DNA of 64,000 nt from an uncultured Lachnospiraceae bacterium (GTDB taxonomy: Bacteria; Bacillota; Clostridia; Lachnospirales; Lachnospiraceae): NCBI GenBank assembly GCA_947169385.1, contig CAMVPR010000005.1, positions 26,357 through 90,356 on the forward strand, in the 5' to 3' direction. Both the position numbers and the translations under genes were made by a program. Of the stretch, positions 18,640-26,666 are shown one piece after another. Position 1 is the stretch's first letter, and each line of letters begins with the position of its first letter. The notes beneath the pieces are model-generated. The model was not told where the DNA came from and searched no databases. It saw only the letters and a program-made list of their open reading frames with translations.

Positions 18640-18667
18640 TTGAAATATTTTGGTTTTGAATTATAAT
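18640..18667 (+). promoter_or_regulatory. Sigma-A-type promoter upstream of mbl
   Basis: TTGAAA, 16-nt spacer, TATAAT, about 107 nt upstream of the mbl start. A second TATAAT at about 18580 has a weaker -35. Confidence 0.6.
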
Positions 18668-18774
18668 AGTTAGCGTAGCTTTATAATATGTACTTACTAT
18701 GTGGGTACCAGCTATTATAGCTTATAACTTGTTGAATATTAGCAACCATTTATTTATGGTGAAAGGGGATAACA

Positions 18775-19767
18775 ATGGCAAGCACAGATATTGGAATTGA
18801 TTTAGGAACCGCAAGTGTTTTGGTTTATGTTAAGGGCAAAGGAGTTGTTCTTAAGGAGCCAAGCGTAGTTGCATTTGATAAGGATACTAACAGAATCAAG
18901 GCAATCGGCGAGGAAGCAAGATTGATGCTTGGTCGTACACCCGGTAATATCGTAGCGGTCAGACCGCTTCGTCAGGGTGTAATATCCGATTATACCGTAA
19001 CAGAGAAGATGATCAAGTACTTCTTACAGAAGGCAGTTGGCAAGACTTTCAGAAAGCCTAGAATTTCAGTCTGCGTACCTAGTGGCGCTACTGAGGTCGA
19101 GAAGAACGCAGTTCAGGGAGCTACCATCAACGCAGGTGCTCGTGATGTATATATCATTGAGGAGCCTATAGCAGCAGCTATCGGCGCAGGTATTGATATT
19201 GCGAGACCATGTGGTAATCTTATCGTAGATATCGGTGGTGGTACAGCAGATATCGCTGTTATTTCTCTCGGTGGTACTGTTGTTTCTACTTCTATTAAGA
19301 CTGCAGGTGACGATTTCGATGAGGCTATCGTCAGATATATGCGTAAGAAGCACAACCTTCTTATCGGTGAGCGTACCGCTGAGGATATCAAGATTCAGAT
19401 TGGTACAGCATATCCAAGAGCAGAGGAAGTATCTATAGATGTCAGAGGACGTAACTTAGTTACCGGACTTCCTAAGACTATTACAGTTACTTCAGATGAG
19501 ACTATGGAAGCATTACATGATCAGACTTCATTGATTGTTGATGCAGTACATAGCGTATTAGAGAAGACACCACCTGAGCTTGCTGCAGATATTGCAGACA
19601 GGGGTATCGTCCTTACCGGTGGTGGAGCTTTACTTCACGGTCTCGAGGAATTGCTTGCTGAGAAGACAGGAATCAACACAATGACTGCTGAGGATCCGCT
19701 TACGGCAGTGGCAATCGGAACCGGTAAATACGTTGAATTCCTTAGCGGGAAGAGAGACGAAGATTAA
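18775..19767 (+). CDS. mbl: MreB/Mbl actin-like cell-shape protein
   Basis: A bacterial actin that forms membrane-bound filaments guiding cell-wall elongation. 330 residues, ATG 18775 after GAAAGGGGATAAC. The ATPase motifs are present: DIGIDLGTASVL (phosphate 1), VDIGGGTADIAVISLGG (phosphate 2) and VLTGGGALLHGL (adenosine). GERTAEDIKIQIG is a family signature. It is followed by two flagellar rod genes, the arrangement of mbl-flhO-flhP in Bacillus, so I prefer Mbl over the mreBCD copy; no mreC or mreD follows. Confidence 0.93.
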   Translation: MASTDIGIDLGTASVLVYVKGKGVVLKEPSVVAFDKDTNRIKAIGEEARLMLGRTPGNIVAVRPLRQGVISDYTVTEKMIKYFLQKAVGKTFRKPRISVCVPSGATEVEKNAVQGATINAGARDVYIIEEPIAAAIGAGIDIARPCGNLIVDIGGGTADIAVISLGGTVVSTSIKTAGDDFDEAIVRYMRKKHNLLIGERTAEDIKIQIGTAYPRAEEVSIDVRGRNLVTGLPKTITVTSDETMEALHDQTSLIVDAVHSVLEKTPPELAADIADRGIVLTGGGALLHGLEELLAEKTGINTMTAEDPLTAVAIGTGKYVEFLSGKRDED

Positions 19768-19844
19768 TTAGATAGTAATGCATAATAATTCTTAAATTCG
19801 GATCCATAAGGGTTATCAGGCATGCCTATCGGTAAGGAGTACGA

Positions 19845-20621
19845 ATGCTAAGAGGTCTTTACACAGCCTACACCGGCATGAAGAATGAAGAGAGACGTAT
19901 GGATGTCATAGCCAACAACATGGCTAACGCCAATACCAACGGCTATAAGGCAGAAGGTACATCGTCCCGTGCATTTTCTAAGGTGTTTGGTATCAAGATT
20001 AATGACGATTCTGAAGCATATTTGCAGAGGAGCATCGGCAAGATGAGCTTGGGTGTCAAGATCGGCGAGTCCTACAGAGACTGGTCAAGCGGCAGTTTTC
20101 GCGTAACGGATAACACATACGATTTTGCGATTGCCGGTAACGGATTCTTTACAATTAGCATGACAGACAGGAGTGGCGTAGAGCACATCAGATACACAAG
20201 AGATGGCGCTTTTACCATAACCTCGGAAGGATACCTGGTAACCAAGGATGGAGACTTTGTGCTGGATGATAAGGGAGGAAAGATTCAACTTCCTACCAAT
20301 CAGGGAGATCCGTCTGTTGATGGTGATGGTAACATCATTTTCAACAATCAGACTATCGCTAAGTTGGGCATGGTCGATTTTGCAGATTATGACTACCTTG
20401 AGCAATATGGCGAGAATCAATTCGATGCCGTTAATGGAGCTACTATTATTCCTTTTACGGGATCTATTGAACAGGGAGTGATCGAGACCAGTAACGTCAA
20501 CATAGTTGACGAGATGGTCAATCTGATTGCAGTTACCAGACAGTATGAGTCTAACCAGAAGATGATTCAGACTGTAGACAGTATGATGGATAAGGCTGTT
20601 AATACCATTGGTAAGGTATGA
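19845..20621 (+). CDS. flgF: Flagellar hook-basal body rod protein (FlgF/FlhO type)
   Basis: A 258-residue component of the flagellar rod, exported by the flagellar type III system. The N-terminal rod signature is LYTAYTGMKNEERRMDVIANNMANANTNGYKAE. The C-terminus (EQGVIETSNVNIVDEMVNLIAVTRQYESNQKM) is the matching coiled-coil partner found in all FlgF/FlgG/FlgE proteins. The start at ATG 19845 follows GGTAAGGAGT. It lies 77 bp after mbl and 35 bp before flgG. It corresponds to B. subtilis flhO by position; the exact FlgF versus FlgG label is uncertain. Confidence 0.88.
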   Translation: MLRGLYTAYTGMKNEERRMDVIANNMANANTNGYKAEGTSSRAFSKVFGIKINDDSEAYLQRSIGKMSLGVKIGESYRDWSSGSFRVTDNTYDFAIAGNGFFTISMTDRSGVEHIRYTRDGAFTITSEGYLVTKDGDFVLDDKGGKIQLPTNQGDPSVDGDGNIIFNNQTIAKLGMVDFADYDYLEQYGENQFDAVNGATIIPFTGSIEQGVIETSNVNIVDEMVNLIAVTRQYESNQKMIQTVDSMMDKAVNTIGKV

Positions 20622-20656
20622 TAGTTTTAGATGATCCGAAGACGAGGTGAATTATT

Positions 20657-21496
20657 ATGATGAGAGCATTATGGACTGCTGCTAGTGGTATGACTAGTGA
20701 GCAGAGTAACGTAGATACAATTTCTAACAACCTTGCCAACATCAATACGGCAGGATATAAGACCGAGAAGGCTGAGTTCAAGTCTCTTCTCTATCAGAAT
20801 CTCCAGAGCCGTTCCACTAACTCAGATGGAACCAAGAAGCCTGTGGCTGCACAGGTCGGCTTAGGTACGAGATTAGCTTCTGTAACTAGTAAGTTTTCAC
20901 AGGGAATCCTTCAGGAGACCGGCAATTTTATGGATTGGGGTCTTGAGGGAGACGGATTCTACAAGATTAAATCAGGAACAGATACATTATATACAAGAAA
21001 TGCAAGCTTTAGTTTGTCTATCGTGAGTGATGATAAGGTTATGGTCACCAACAGCAACGGATGGCCTGTTCTTGATGTTGATAACAATCCTATTGTCATT
21101 AACACCCATGATGAAGAAGGCAATCTTAAGTATAACACAGCTAACTTGAGTCTTAAGATAGACGGTAAGCTTTATTGCAAGAGCGAGGCTACCGGAGAAG
21201 AAGAGTACTTAGGTATTCAGGTGGGACTTGTACAGTTCGCCAATCCTGCGGGATTAGAGAAGACAGGAAGCAGTCTTTTTAAGGCGACCGAGAATTCCGG
21301 TCAGCCTATGGAGGAGACAGCTAATCCGGCACTTAAGAAGAGTACATTTAGACAGAATTACCTAGAGGCATCCAATGTTAATGCAGCAGATGAGATGGTT
21401 AACTTGATTGTTGCTCAGCGTGCTTACGAGCTTAATTCTAAGGCTATCCAGGCTGCAGATACAATGATGGATCAGGCTAACAACTTGAGAAGATAG
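20657..21496 (+). CDS. flgG: Flagellar distal rod protein FlgG (FlhP type)
   Basis: 279 residues with the canonical start MMRALWTAASGM and the SNNLANINTAGYKTEKAEF rod motif. The C-terminus ASNVNAADEMVNLIVAQRAYELNSKA is diagnostic of FlgG. It forms the rod joining the motor to the hook and is exported without a cleaved signal. ATG 20657 is the first of two ATGs behind GACGAGGTG. It corresponds to B. subtilis flhP by gene order. Confidence 0.93.
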   Translation: MMRALWTAASGMTSEQSNVDTISNNLANINTAGYKTEKAEFKSLLYQNLQSRSTNSDGTKKPVAAQVGLGTRLASVTSKFSQGILQETGNFMDWGLEGDGFYKIKSGTDTLYTRNASFSLSIVSDDKVMVTNSNGWPVLDVDNNPIVINTHDEEGNLKYNTANLSLKIDGKLYCKSEATGEEEYLGIQVGLVQFANPAGLEKTGSSLFKATENSGQPMEETANPALKKSTFRQNYLEASNVNAADEMVNLIVAQRAYELNSKAIQAADTMMDQANNLRR

Positions 21497-21521
21497 AGAG
21501 CTTAATTAAGGAGGGATTGTT

Positions 21522-22013
21522 ATGGATATGTCTATCGATAAGACATCGTTATATAGTCAATATTCAGCTATCACCAACAACAATAGCTCAGCTCTTAATG
21601 CTGCAACAAGTATCAACGCCAAGGATTCGACAGATGAGGAGTTGCTTGATGCATGTAAGCAGTTCGAGCAATATTTTATAAGACAGGTCATGAAGGAGAT
21701 GAAGAATACCATCCCTAAAGACTCGCTTATAGGTGACAATGAATACATGAATATGTTTGAAGATCAGATGCTTGATGCTATGGCGGAGACGATATCAGAC
21801 AATGCGAAGCTTGGTTTGGCTGAGCAGATGTATGACAATCTGAGACTTCAGTACAATACATCTAATATCAAGAGAGTTGATGATGCTGCGACCACGGCGG
21901 AGGCTTTGTCGGCAACAGCGGAAGCCAAGGCTTCTTCGGCGGCTGTTGAGGCCGAGGAAGAGGAGACCAAGGTTCAGGCAATATCGGAGATTACCAATTC
22001 AGTTGACATCTGA
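21522..22013 (+). CDS. flgJ: FlgJ-like rod-binding protein (no muramidase domain)
   Basis: 163 residues. The central part (about 45-110) matches the FlgJ N-terminal rod-binding domain: LLDACKQFEQYFIRQVMKEM and then LAEQMYDNL. This domain caps and assists assembly of the rod. The peptidoglycan hydrolase half of enterobacterial FlgJ is absent; an Ala/Glu-rich low-complexity tail replaces it. ATG 21522 follows AAGGAGGGATTG, 25 bp after flgG, completing a rod-assembly operon. Confidence 0.85.
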   Translation: MDMSIDKTSLYSQYSAITNNNSSALNAATSINAKDSTDEELLDACKQFEQYFIRQVMKEMKNTIPKDSLIGDNEYMNMFEDQMLDAMAETISDNAKLGLAEQMYDNLRLQYNTSNIKRVDDAATTAEALSATAEAKASSAAVEAEEEETKVQAISEITNSVDI

Positions 22014-22029
22014 TTACATTTTCTATAAA

Positions 22030-22058
22030 ACGGGGAAGGAAGCTTCCCCGTCTTTTGT
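22030..22058 (+). terminator. Terminator after flgJ
   Basis: Stem CGGGGAAG / CTTCCCCG with loop GAAG, then TCTTTTGTTTT. It ends immediately before the recD2 ribosome binding site, so readthrough probably feeds recD2. Confidence 0.8.
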
Positions 22059-22073
22059 TTTGGAGGATTATAG

Positions 22074-24317
22074 TTGGAAGAGAGAACCAAAGTTATCGAG
22101 GGATATGTCCTTCGTATTCGCTACAGAAATGAGAATAACGGATATACTGTTCTTGTGCTTGATACGAGATACGGAGAGTGGACGTGTGTGGGTACATTTG
22201 CAATGGTATCTGAGGGACAATATCTGGAAGTGACCGGAATAGAGCAGGACAATCCTACTTACCAGGAGACACAGTTTAAAGTGTTTTCTTACGTGGAGAA
22301 GAGACCTGAAGACCTACTTGGTATGGAGAGATACTTGGGTTCCGGAGTTATTAAAGGTGTTGGGGAAGCGCTTGCTAAGAGGATAGTTAAGAAGTTTAAA
22401 CTTGATACTTTTAGGATTATCGAGGAGGAGCCGGAGAGATTAGCTGAGGTTAAGGGTATATCTGAGAAGAAAGCTGAGAGCATCGCGATTCAGTTCGTTG
22501 AACTGAAGGAAGTAAGGGATGCTATGGTGTTTCTTGCGGGTTACAACATTCCAAGTCACTATGCGGTTAAGATATATGAGATGTACGGAGACGAGATGTA
22601 CAATATTCTTAAGGAGAATCCGTACAGACTTGCCGAGGATGTCAGTGGTATCGGTTTTAGGGTGGCTGATGAGATTGCCAAAAAGGTCGGTATTCCTGAA
22701 GATTCGGAGTTCAGGCTCGCGGCGGGAGTGCAGTATGCGATGACGATGGCGGGTGGACTCGGTTACACTTATCTTCCGAAAGATATGCTTCTTAAGCAGG
22801 CAGCGGTATATTTGAATATATCGATTCAGGACGAAATCCTACCTGATATACTTGACAGACTTGTTATGGATGGCAAGCTTATCGCTAAGAGAAGTGATGA
22901 TGATGAACTTAGATTTTATACGCCTTTGATGTATTACAGTGAGCTAAAGGTTGCCAAGATGGTGCTTGAATTAGACGATGTCTATGACGAGAAATCAGCT
23001 CCTAAGATTAGTGATGATACGATAAGTAAGATTGAGAACGGACTTGGCGTTAAGTTAGACGATCTTCAAAAAGACGCGATAACAGAGCCTATAAGACATG
23101 GAGTGACTATAATCACAGGCGGACCGGGAACCGGTAAGACGACGGTTATCAACGGTATCATAAGATATTTTGAAATGCAGGGTATGGAACTTCTTCTTGC
23201 TGCGCCTACGGGAAGGGCAGCTAAGCGTATGAAGGAAGCTACAGGATATGAAGCTATGACGATTCACAGATTGTTAGAGATTAGCGGTGATCCGAGCTCT
23301 GATATGCATTTTAAGTTTGAGAGAAACAGCTCTAATCCACTAGAGGCTGATGTCGTGATAATTGACGAGGTGTCGATGGTTGATATTCTTTTGATGAATT
23401 CACTTTTAGATGCTATTGCTTCGGGGACGAGGCTTATCTTGGTAGGTGATGTCAATCAGCTTCCGTCTGTCGGACCGGGTAATGTTTTAAAAGATCTTAT
23501 ATCTTCTAATGCATTTGCAACGGTTAGACTTATGCATATATACAGGCAGGATGAGGACAGCAGGATAGTGACCAATGCGCATATGATAAATGCCGGTGAG
23601 CAGATACCATTTGACAATAAGAGTAAGGACTTCTTCTTTATCTCCAGGAGGAATCCGTCGGAGATTGCTGAGGAGGTTGTGTCCCTGGTTAAGGAGAGGA
23701 TGCCTAACTATGTGGGCGTTACCTCTAATGAGGTGCAGGTGTTGACTCCTATGAAGAAAGGTGATGTAGGCTCTATTGTGCTTAATTCGCTTCTTCAAAA
23801 TAGTGTTAATCCGCCTTCTAAGGACAAGCATGAGAAGGATTCGGGTAAATTCACCTTCAGAGAAGGCGATAAGGTTATGCAGATCAGGAATAACTACAAG
23901 CTGGAGTGGGTTCTAGAGGATGAGACCGGCTACGAGATTGATAAAGGCACGGGTGTTTTTAATGGAGATGTCGGCGTGATTACTCATATAAGTGATTATG
24001 CTGAGGAGGTTACGGTGGAATTCGATGAGGGACACAAGGTTATATATCCTTTTTCTTTCCTTGATGAGTTGACTTTGGCTTACTCGGTGACTGTGCATAA
24101 GAGTCAGGGAAGCGAGTATCCCGTTGTCGTTATTCCGCTTGTTCAGGGCCCTCCGGTATTATATACGAGGAATCTATTATACACCGCGGTTACGAGAGCG
24201 AAGAAGTGCGTTGTAATAGTTGGTGACGTAAATGCAGTTGCGATGATGATTAACAACAACAACGAGCAGAAGAGATACAGTGGGCTTAAGGATGCGATAC
24301 TTACTACTAGGATTTAA
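22074..24317 (+). CDS. recD2: RecD2-type SF1B DNA helicase
   Basis: A 5'-3' ATP-dependent DNA helicase of the RecD2/TraA group, 747 residues, used in DNA repair and replication-fork maintenance without RecBC. Start is TTG 22074 behind GGAGGA. The N-terminal extension (1 to about 330) has the OB-like start and a helix-hairpin-helix repeat region (GVIKGVGEALAKRI, VKGISEKKAESIA). The motor has Walker A GGPGTGKTT (about 349-357), motif Ia APTGRAAKRM, Walker B IIDEVSMVD and motif V/VI TVHKSQGSEYP and YTAVTRAKK. It is followed after 12 bp by comFC. Confidence 0.95.
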   Translation: MEERTKVIEGYVLRIRYRNENNGYTVLVLDTRYGEWTCVGTFAMVSEGQYLEVTGIEQDNPTYQETQFKVFSYVEKRPEDLLGMERYLGSGVIKGVGEALAKRIVKKFKLDTFRIIEEEPERLAEVKGISEKKAESIAIQFVELKEVRDAMVFLAGYNIPSHYAVKIYEMYGDEMYNILKENPYRLAEDVSGIGFRVADEIAKKVGIPEDSEFRLAAGVQYAMTMAGGLGYTYLPKDMLLKQAAVYLNISIQDEILPDILDRLVMDGKLIAKRSDDDELRFYTPLMYYSELKVAKMVLELDDVYDEKSAPKISDDTISKIENGLGVKLDDLQKDAITEPIRHGVTIITGGPGTGKTTVINGIIRYFEMQGMELLLAAPTGRAAKRMKEATGYEAMTIHRLLEISGDPSSDMHFKFERNSSNPLEADVVIIDEVSMVDILLMNSLLDAIASGTRLILVGDVNQLPSVGPGNVLKDLISSNAFATVRLMHIYRQDEDSRIVTNAHMINAGEQIPFDNKSKDFFFISRRNPSEIAEEVVSLVKERMPNYVGVTSNEVQVLTPMKKGDVGSIVLNSLLQNSVNPPSKDKHEKDSGKFTFREGDKVMQIRNNYKLEWVLEDETGYEIDKGTGVFNGDVGVITHISDYAEEVTVEFDEGHKVIYPFSFLDELTLAYSVTVHKSQGSEYPVVVIPLVQGPPVLYTRNLLYTAVTRAKKCVVIVGDVNAVAMMINNNNEQKRYSGLKDAILTTRI

Positions 24318-24329
24318 GAGGGTGATTGG

Positions 24330-25031
24330 GTGTTAGATATATTGTTTCCTAAGAGGTGTGCCCTCTGCGATGGTGTGCTCAGTGGAAGTGAAGTTAACTT
24401 TGGTTGTTGCAGTTTTTGCAATGAAAGGGTCGAGAGGATTCACTCTCCGAGGTGTTACGCGTGTGGAGCGCCGCTTTTATCATTTGACAAAGAATTATGC
24501 GACGACTGTGTTAACAGACCCAGAAGCTATGAGTCTAACCGGGCGGTTTTCGCTTACGGTGATGTGGTTAAGGATTCGCTTATGAGGTTTAAGTATCATA
24601 ATAGGCGTGAGTATGCTTCATATTACGGACAGGTGATTAACGAAGAACTCGGAGATTACATTAAGTCCAGCGGTGTTAAGGCTTTGATTCCGATTCCTAT
24701 TCACAGAAACAGAAGGAAGACTAGAGGGTATAATCAGGCGGAACTTTTGGCAAATGAAATATCAAGATGTTGTGGTGTGGAAGTTTTGGACAAATTTTTA
24801 ATTAGAAGCCAAGAAACCACTGCGCAGAAGGGTTTGAGCAATTTGGAACGCCTCAAGAATCTAGAAAACTCTTTTAATGTAACGCAAGATATGATACAAT
24901 TAGATAAAGTTATGTTAGTTGATGACATATTTACTACCGGGTCGACTATTGAGGCTTGTACGAGGGTACTATTGAGAGCCGGTGTGAGTAAGGTCTATGC
25001 TCTTACTGTTGCAGTAGGGCAGGGATACTGA
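24330..25031 (+). CDS. comFC: ComF-family phosphoribosyltransferase-like protein
   Basis: 233 residues, start GTG 24330. The N-terminus holds a zinc-ribbon-like set of cysteines (CALC...CCSFC...CYAC...CDDC). The C-terminal half is a phosphoribosyltransferase domain with VMLVDDIFTTGST, the PRPP-binding loop. In Bacillus, ComFC supports DNA uptake and heads the operon leading to the flagellar genes. Here it keeps that place beside yvyF and flgM. Whether this organism is competent cannot be told from the window. Confidence 0.9.
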   Translation: MLDILFPKRCALCDGVLSGSEVNFGCCSFCNERVERIHSPRCYACGAPLLSFDKELCDDCVNRPRSYESNRAVFAYGDVVKDSLMRFKYHNRREYASYYGQVINEELGDYIKSSGVKALIPIPIHRNRRKTRGYNQAELLANEISRCCGVEVLDKFLIRSQETTAQKGLSNLERLKNLENSFNVTQDMIQLDKVMLVDDIFTTGSTIEACTRVLLRAGVSKVYALTVAVGQGY

Positions 25032-25068
25032 TGATATTTGGCTAATGTACGTATAAGGAGGGTTTATT

Positions 25069-25479
25069 ATGGATATTAGGAATTGCGTTAACTGTGGTAA
25101 TATGTTTCAGTATGTGGGTAACAGATTGTGCCCAAACTGTATCAAGAAGCTTGATGACGATCTTCAGAAAGTTAAGCAGTTTATAGAAGAGAATAAGGGA
25201 GCGACAGTGGCTAAGGTCGCTGAAGAGTGTGATGTTTCTACCAAGCAGATCAGAAGATGGATTAAGGAAGAGAGATTGATGTTTGCTCCGGGTGTTGATA
25301 CCGGTCTTGTTTGTACACAGTGCGGTATGCCTATTGAGAGCGGAAGCATCTGTAAGAATTGTAAGGCACAGCTTGCGGAAGGATTACAGTCAAGCATGAA
25401 TAAGAACATGCCTAAGCCTGAGCAGAAGAAGCCTTCAAGAACTACCGATTCAAGTCTTCATTTGTCTAAATATAAATAA
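25069..25479 (+). CDS. yvyF: YvyF-like flagellar operon protein
   Basis: 136 residues belonging to the small zinc-finger proteins found between comF and flgM in Firmicutes (TIGR03826 type). Two CxxC pairs at the start (CVNC, CPNC) and two near residue 85-100 (CTQC, CKNC) suggest zinc binding. Between them is a MerR/HTH-like stretch (AKVAEECDVSTKQIRRWIKE), which suggests nucleic acid binding. ATG 25069 follows ATAAGGAGGG. A regulatory role in flagellar gene expression is inferred from position. Confidence 0.88.
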   Translation: MDIRNCVNCGNMFQYVGNRLCPNCIKKLDDDLQKVKQFIEENKGATVAKVAEECDVSTKQIRRWIKEERLMFAPGVDTGLVCTQCGMPIESGSICKNCKAQLAEGLQSSMNKNMPKPEQKKPSRTTDSSLHLSKYK

Positions 25480-25493
25480 TAACAGACTGATTG

Positions 25494-25519
25494 AGCGGCT
25501 TTTTAGCCGCTTTTTTTTT
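25494..25519 (+). terminator. Terminator after yvyF
   Basis: Stem AGCGGCT / AGCCGCT with loop TTTT, then eight Ts. It separates recD2-comFC-yvyF from the sigma-28-driven flgM unit. Confidence 0.9.
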
Positions 25520-25537
25520 ATTTTTTTGATTTAAGTG

Positions 25538-25564
25538 TTAAGTATTCATTTATTCTGTCGATAA
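25538..25564 (+). promoter_or_regulatory. Sigma-28-type promoter for flgM
   Basis: TTAA, 15-nt spacer, GTCGATAA, 58 nt upstream of the flgM start. It shares the TTAAG start and spacing with the flagellin promoters. Confidence 0.65.
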
Positions 25565-25621
25565 ATATATTAGTAGCATATGTTTTATGCTGCTCTAAGA
25601 TTACACAAGGTGGTGATTACT

Positions 25622-25900
25622 ATGAGGATAGGTTCTATTAATCAAGTGGCACAGATGTATCAGACACAGACTAAGGCTGCTAAGCCTAAAGCATCATTTG
25701 AGAGCCAGATGAACGCGTACTCAGTGTCTTCAACAGGTAAGGATTATCAGGTTGCCAAGACTGCACTTAAAGCTACTCCTGATGTGAGAGAAGATAAGGT
25801 TGCAGATATCAAGGCTAAGATTGATAACGGTACTTATGATGTCAATCTCGATGATTTTGCCAGTAAGCTTATAAGTGCATATCGTGAGCGTACTATCTAA
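25622..25900 (+). CDS. flgM: Anti-sigma-28 factor FlgM
   Basis: 92 residues from ATG 25622 behind AAGGTGGTGA; the track start at 25580 is too early. FlgM binds and holds the flagellar sigma factor until the hook is complete and FlgM is exported. The C-terminal sigma-binding region is clear: VADIKAKIDNGTYDV followed by FASKLISAY. It is the first gene after a terminator and a sigma-28-type promoter, which would give the usual negative feedback. Confidence 0.9.
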   Translation: MRIGSINQVAQMYQTQTKAAKPKASFESQMNAYSVSSTGKDYQVAKTALKATPDVREDKVADIKAKIDNGTYDVNLDDFASKLISAYRERTI

Positions 25901-25949
25901 GAACCGGATATCTTCTGAATATAGATTCCGGTAAGCAGGAGGTAAGAAT

Positions 25950-26468
25950 TTGGCTACACTGATTGAGACATTGATTCAAGTGTTGGATGAGGAATGCGGA
26001 GTATTTGACCAGTTGCTTGAGATTTCTGAGAACAAGACGCAAGCGATTGTTGCCAATGATATCGCTAAGTTGCAGAAGATTACGGATCAGGAACAGGATG
26101 TATTGACCGTGATTACTAATTTGGAGAACAAGCGCGAGGAAGCGACAACGGATATAGCTACAGTGCTTGGGAAGGATCCTAAGAATTCAACACTAAAAGA
26201 TATCATTTCATATTTGGATGGTCAGGCTGATGTTAAGAATCAGCTCGCTAAGATTCATGATGACCTACTTACCAAGGTTAAGAGGTTGTCTGAGGAGAAT
26301 AATCACAATGCTGTATTGGTACAGGATCAGTTAGATTTGATTGATTTTAGCCTCAATGCTTTAAGGGGCATTAATCAGGCTCCTGAGACCGGAAGTTACA
26401 ATAAGGGTGCATACAATACGGGTGAGACCTATGCACCGATTAAAGGTACATTTGATTCCAGTTCATGA
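25950..26468 (+). CDS. flgN: FlgN-type chaperone for the hook-associated proteins
   Basis: 172 residues, nearly all helical, start TTG 25950 behind GCAGGAGGTAAG. FlgN chaperones deliver FlgK and FlgL to the export gate. Typical features are the LIQVLDEECGVFDQLLEI opening, heptad-like Leu/Ile spacing, and NAVLVQDQLDLIDFSLNAL near the end. It lies between flgM and flgK, exactly where yvyG/flgN sits in Bacillus. Confidence 0.85.
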   Translation: MATLIETLIQVLDEECGVFDQLLEISENKTQAIVANDIAKLQKITDQEQDVLTVITNLENKREEATTDIATVLGKDPKNSTLKDIISYLDGQADVKNQLAKIHDDLLTKVKRLSEENNHNAVLVQDQLDLIDFSLNALRGINQAPETGSYNKGAYNTGETYAPIKGTFDSSS

Positions 26469-26666
26469 TCACAAGGAAGTGTTAGTGGTCTGGAGATATA
26501 TAAGTTTAGGCTATAACATTTTATAGCCATGACGGAATGTAAGGATACACACCATCAGATAAGCTTATTTCAGGATTTTGTTAATTGTTAATGGGCGCTG
26601 TTCCCGAAGCAATTATCGCTGATGCTTGTCAGTGGTGTGTTCGTTTTTATTTAAGGAGGTGACAGT
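26469..26666 (+). promoter_or_regulatory. Structured leader between flgN and flgK
   Basis: This 198-bp gap has a small hairpin GGCTATA / TATAGCC (26509-26528) and a large nested one. The outer arms ACACACCA (26547-26554) and TGGTGTGT (26633-26640) pair perfectly. Inside them GATAAGC pairs with GCTTGTC (one G-U), then AATTG with CAATT, then GGG with CCC. A TTCGTTTTTA tract follows directly and the flgK ribosome binding site comes 10-15 nt later. It could be an attenuator, a processed 3' end or a structured RNA. No known riboswitch core was recognised. Confidence 0.5.

Larger units (their letters stand above)
18363..18774 (+). other. 412-bp non-coding region upstream of the flagellar block
   Basis: It holds an inverted repeat ATTATAGTG / CACTATAAT (18364-18372 and 18401-18409), a sigma-28-type promoter (18413-18440), a GGGTAA...TTACCC hairpin (about 18600-18629) and a sigma-A-type promoter (18640-18667). 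No ORF with a ribosome binding site was seen. The long leader between the two promoters and mbl suggests layered control. Confidence 0.6.

Noticed and set aside
26547-26640. Known riboswitch (c-di-GMP I/II) upstream of flgK
   Set aside because: The conserved cores of those riboswitches were not found; only hairpin architecture is present, so it is listed as an unnamed structure.
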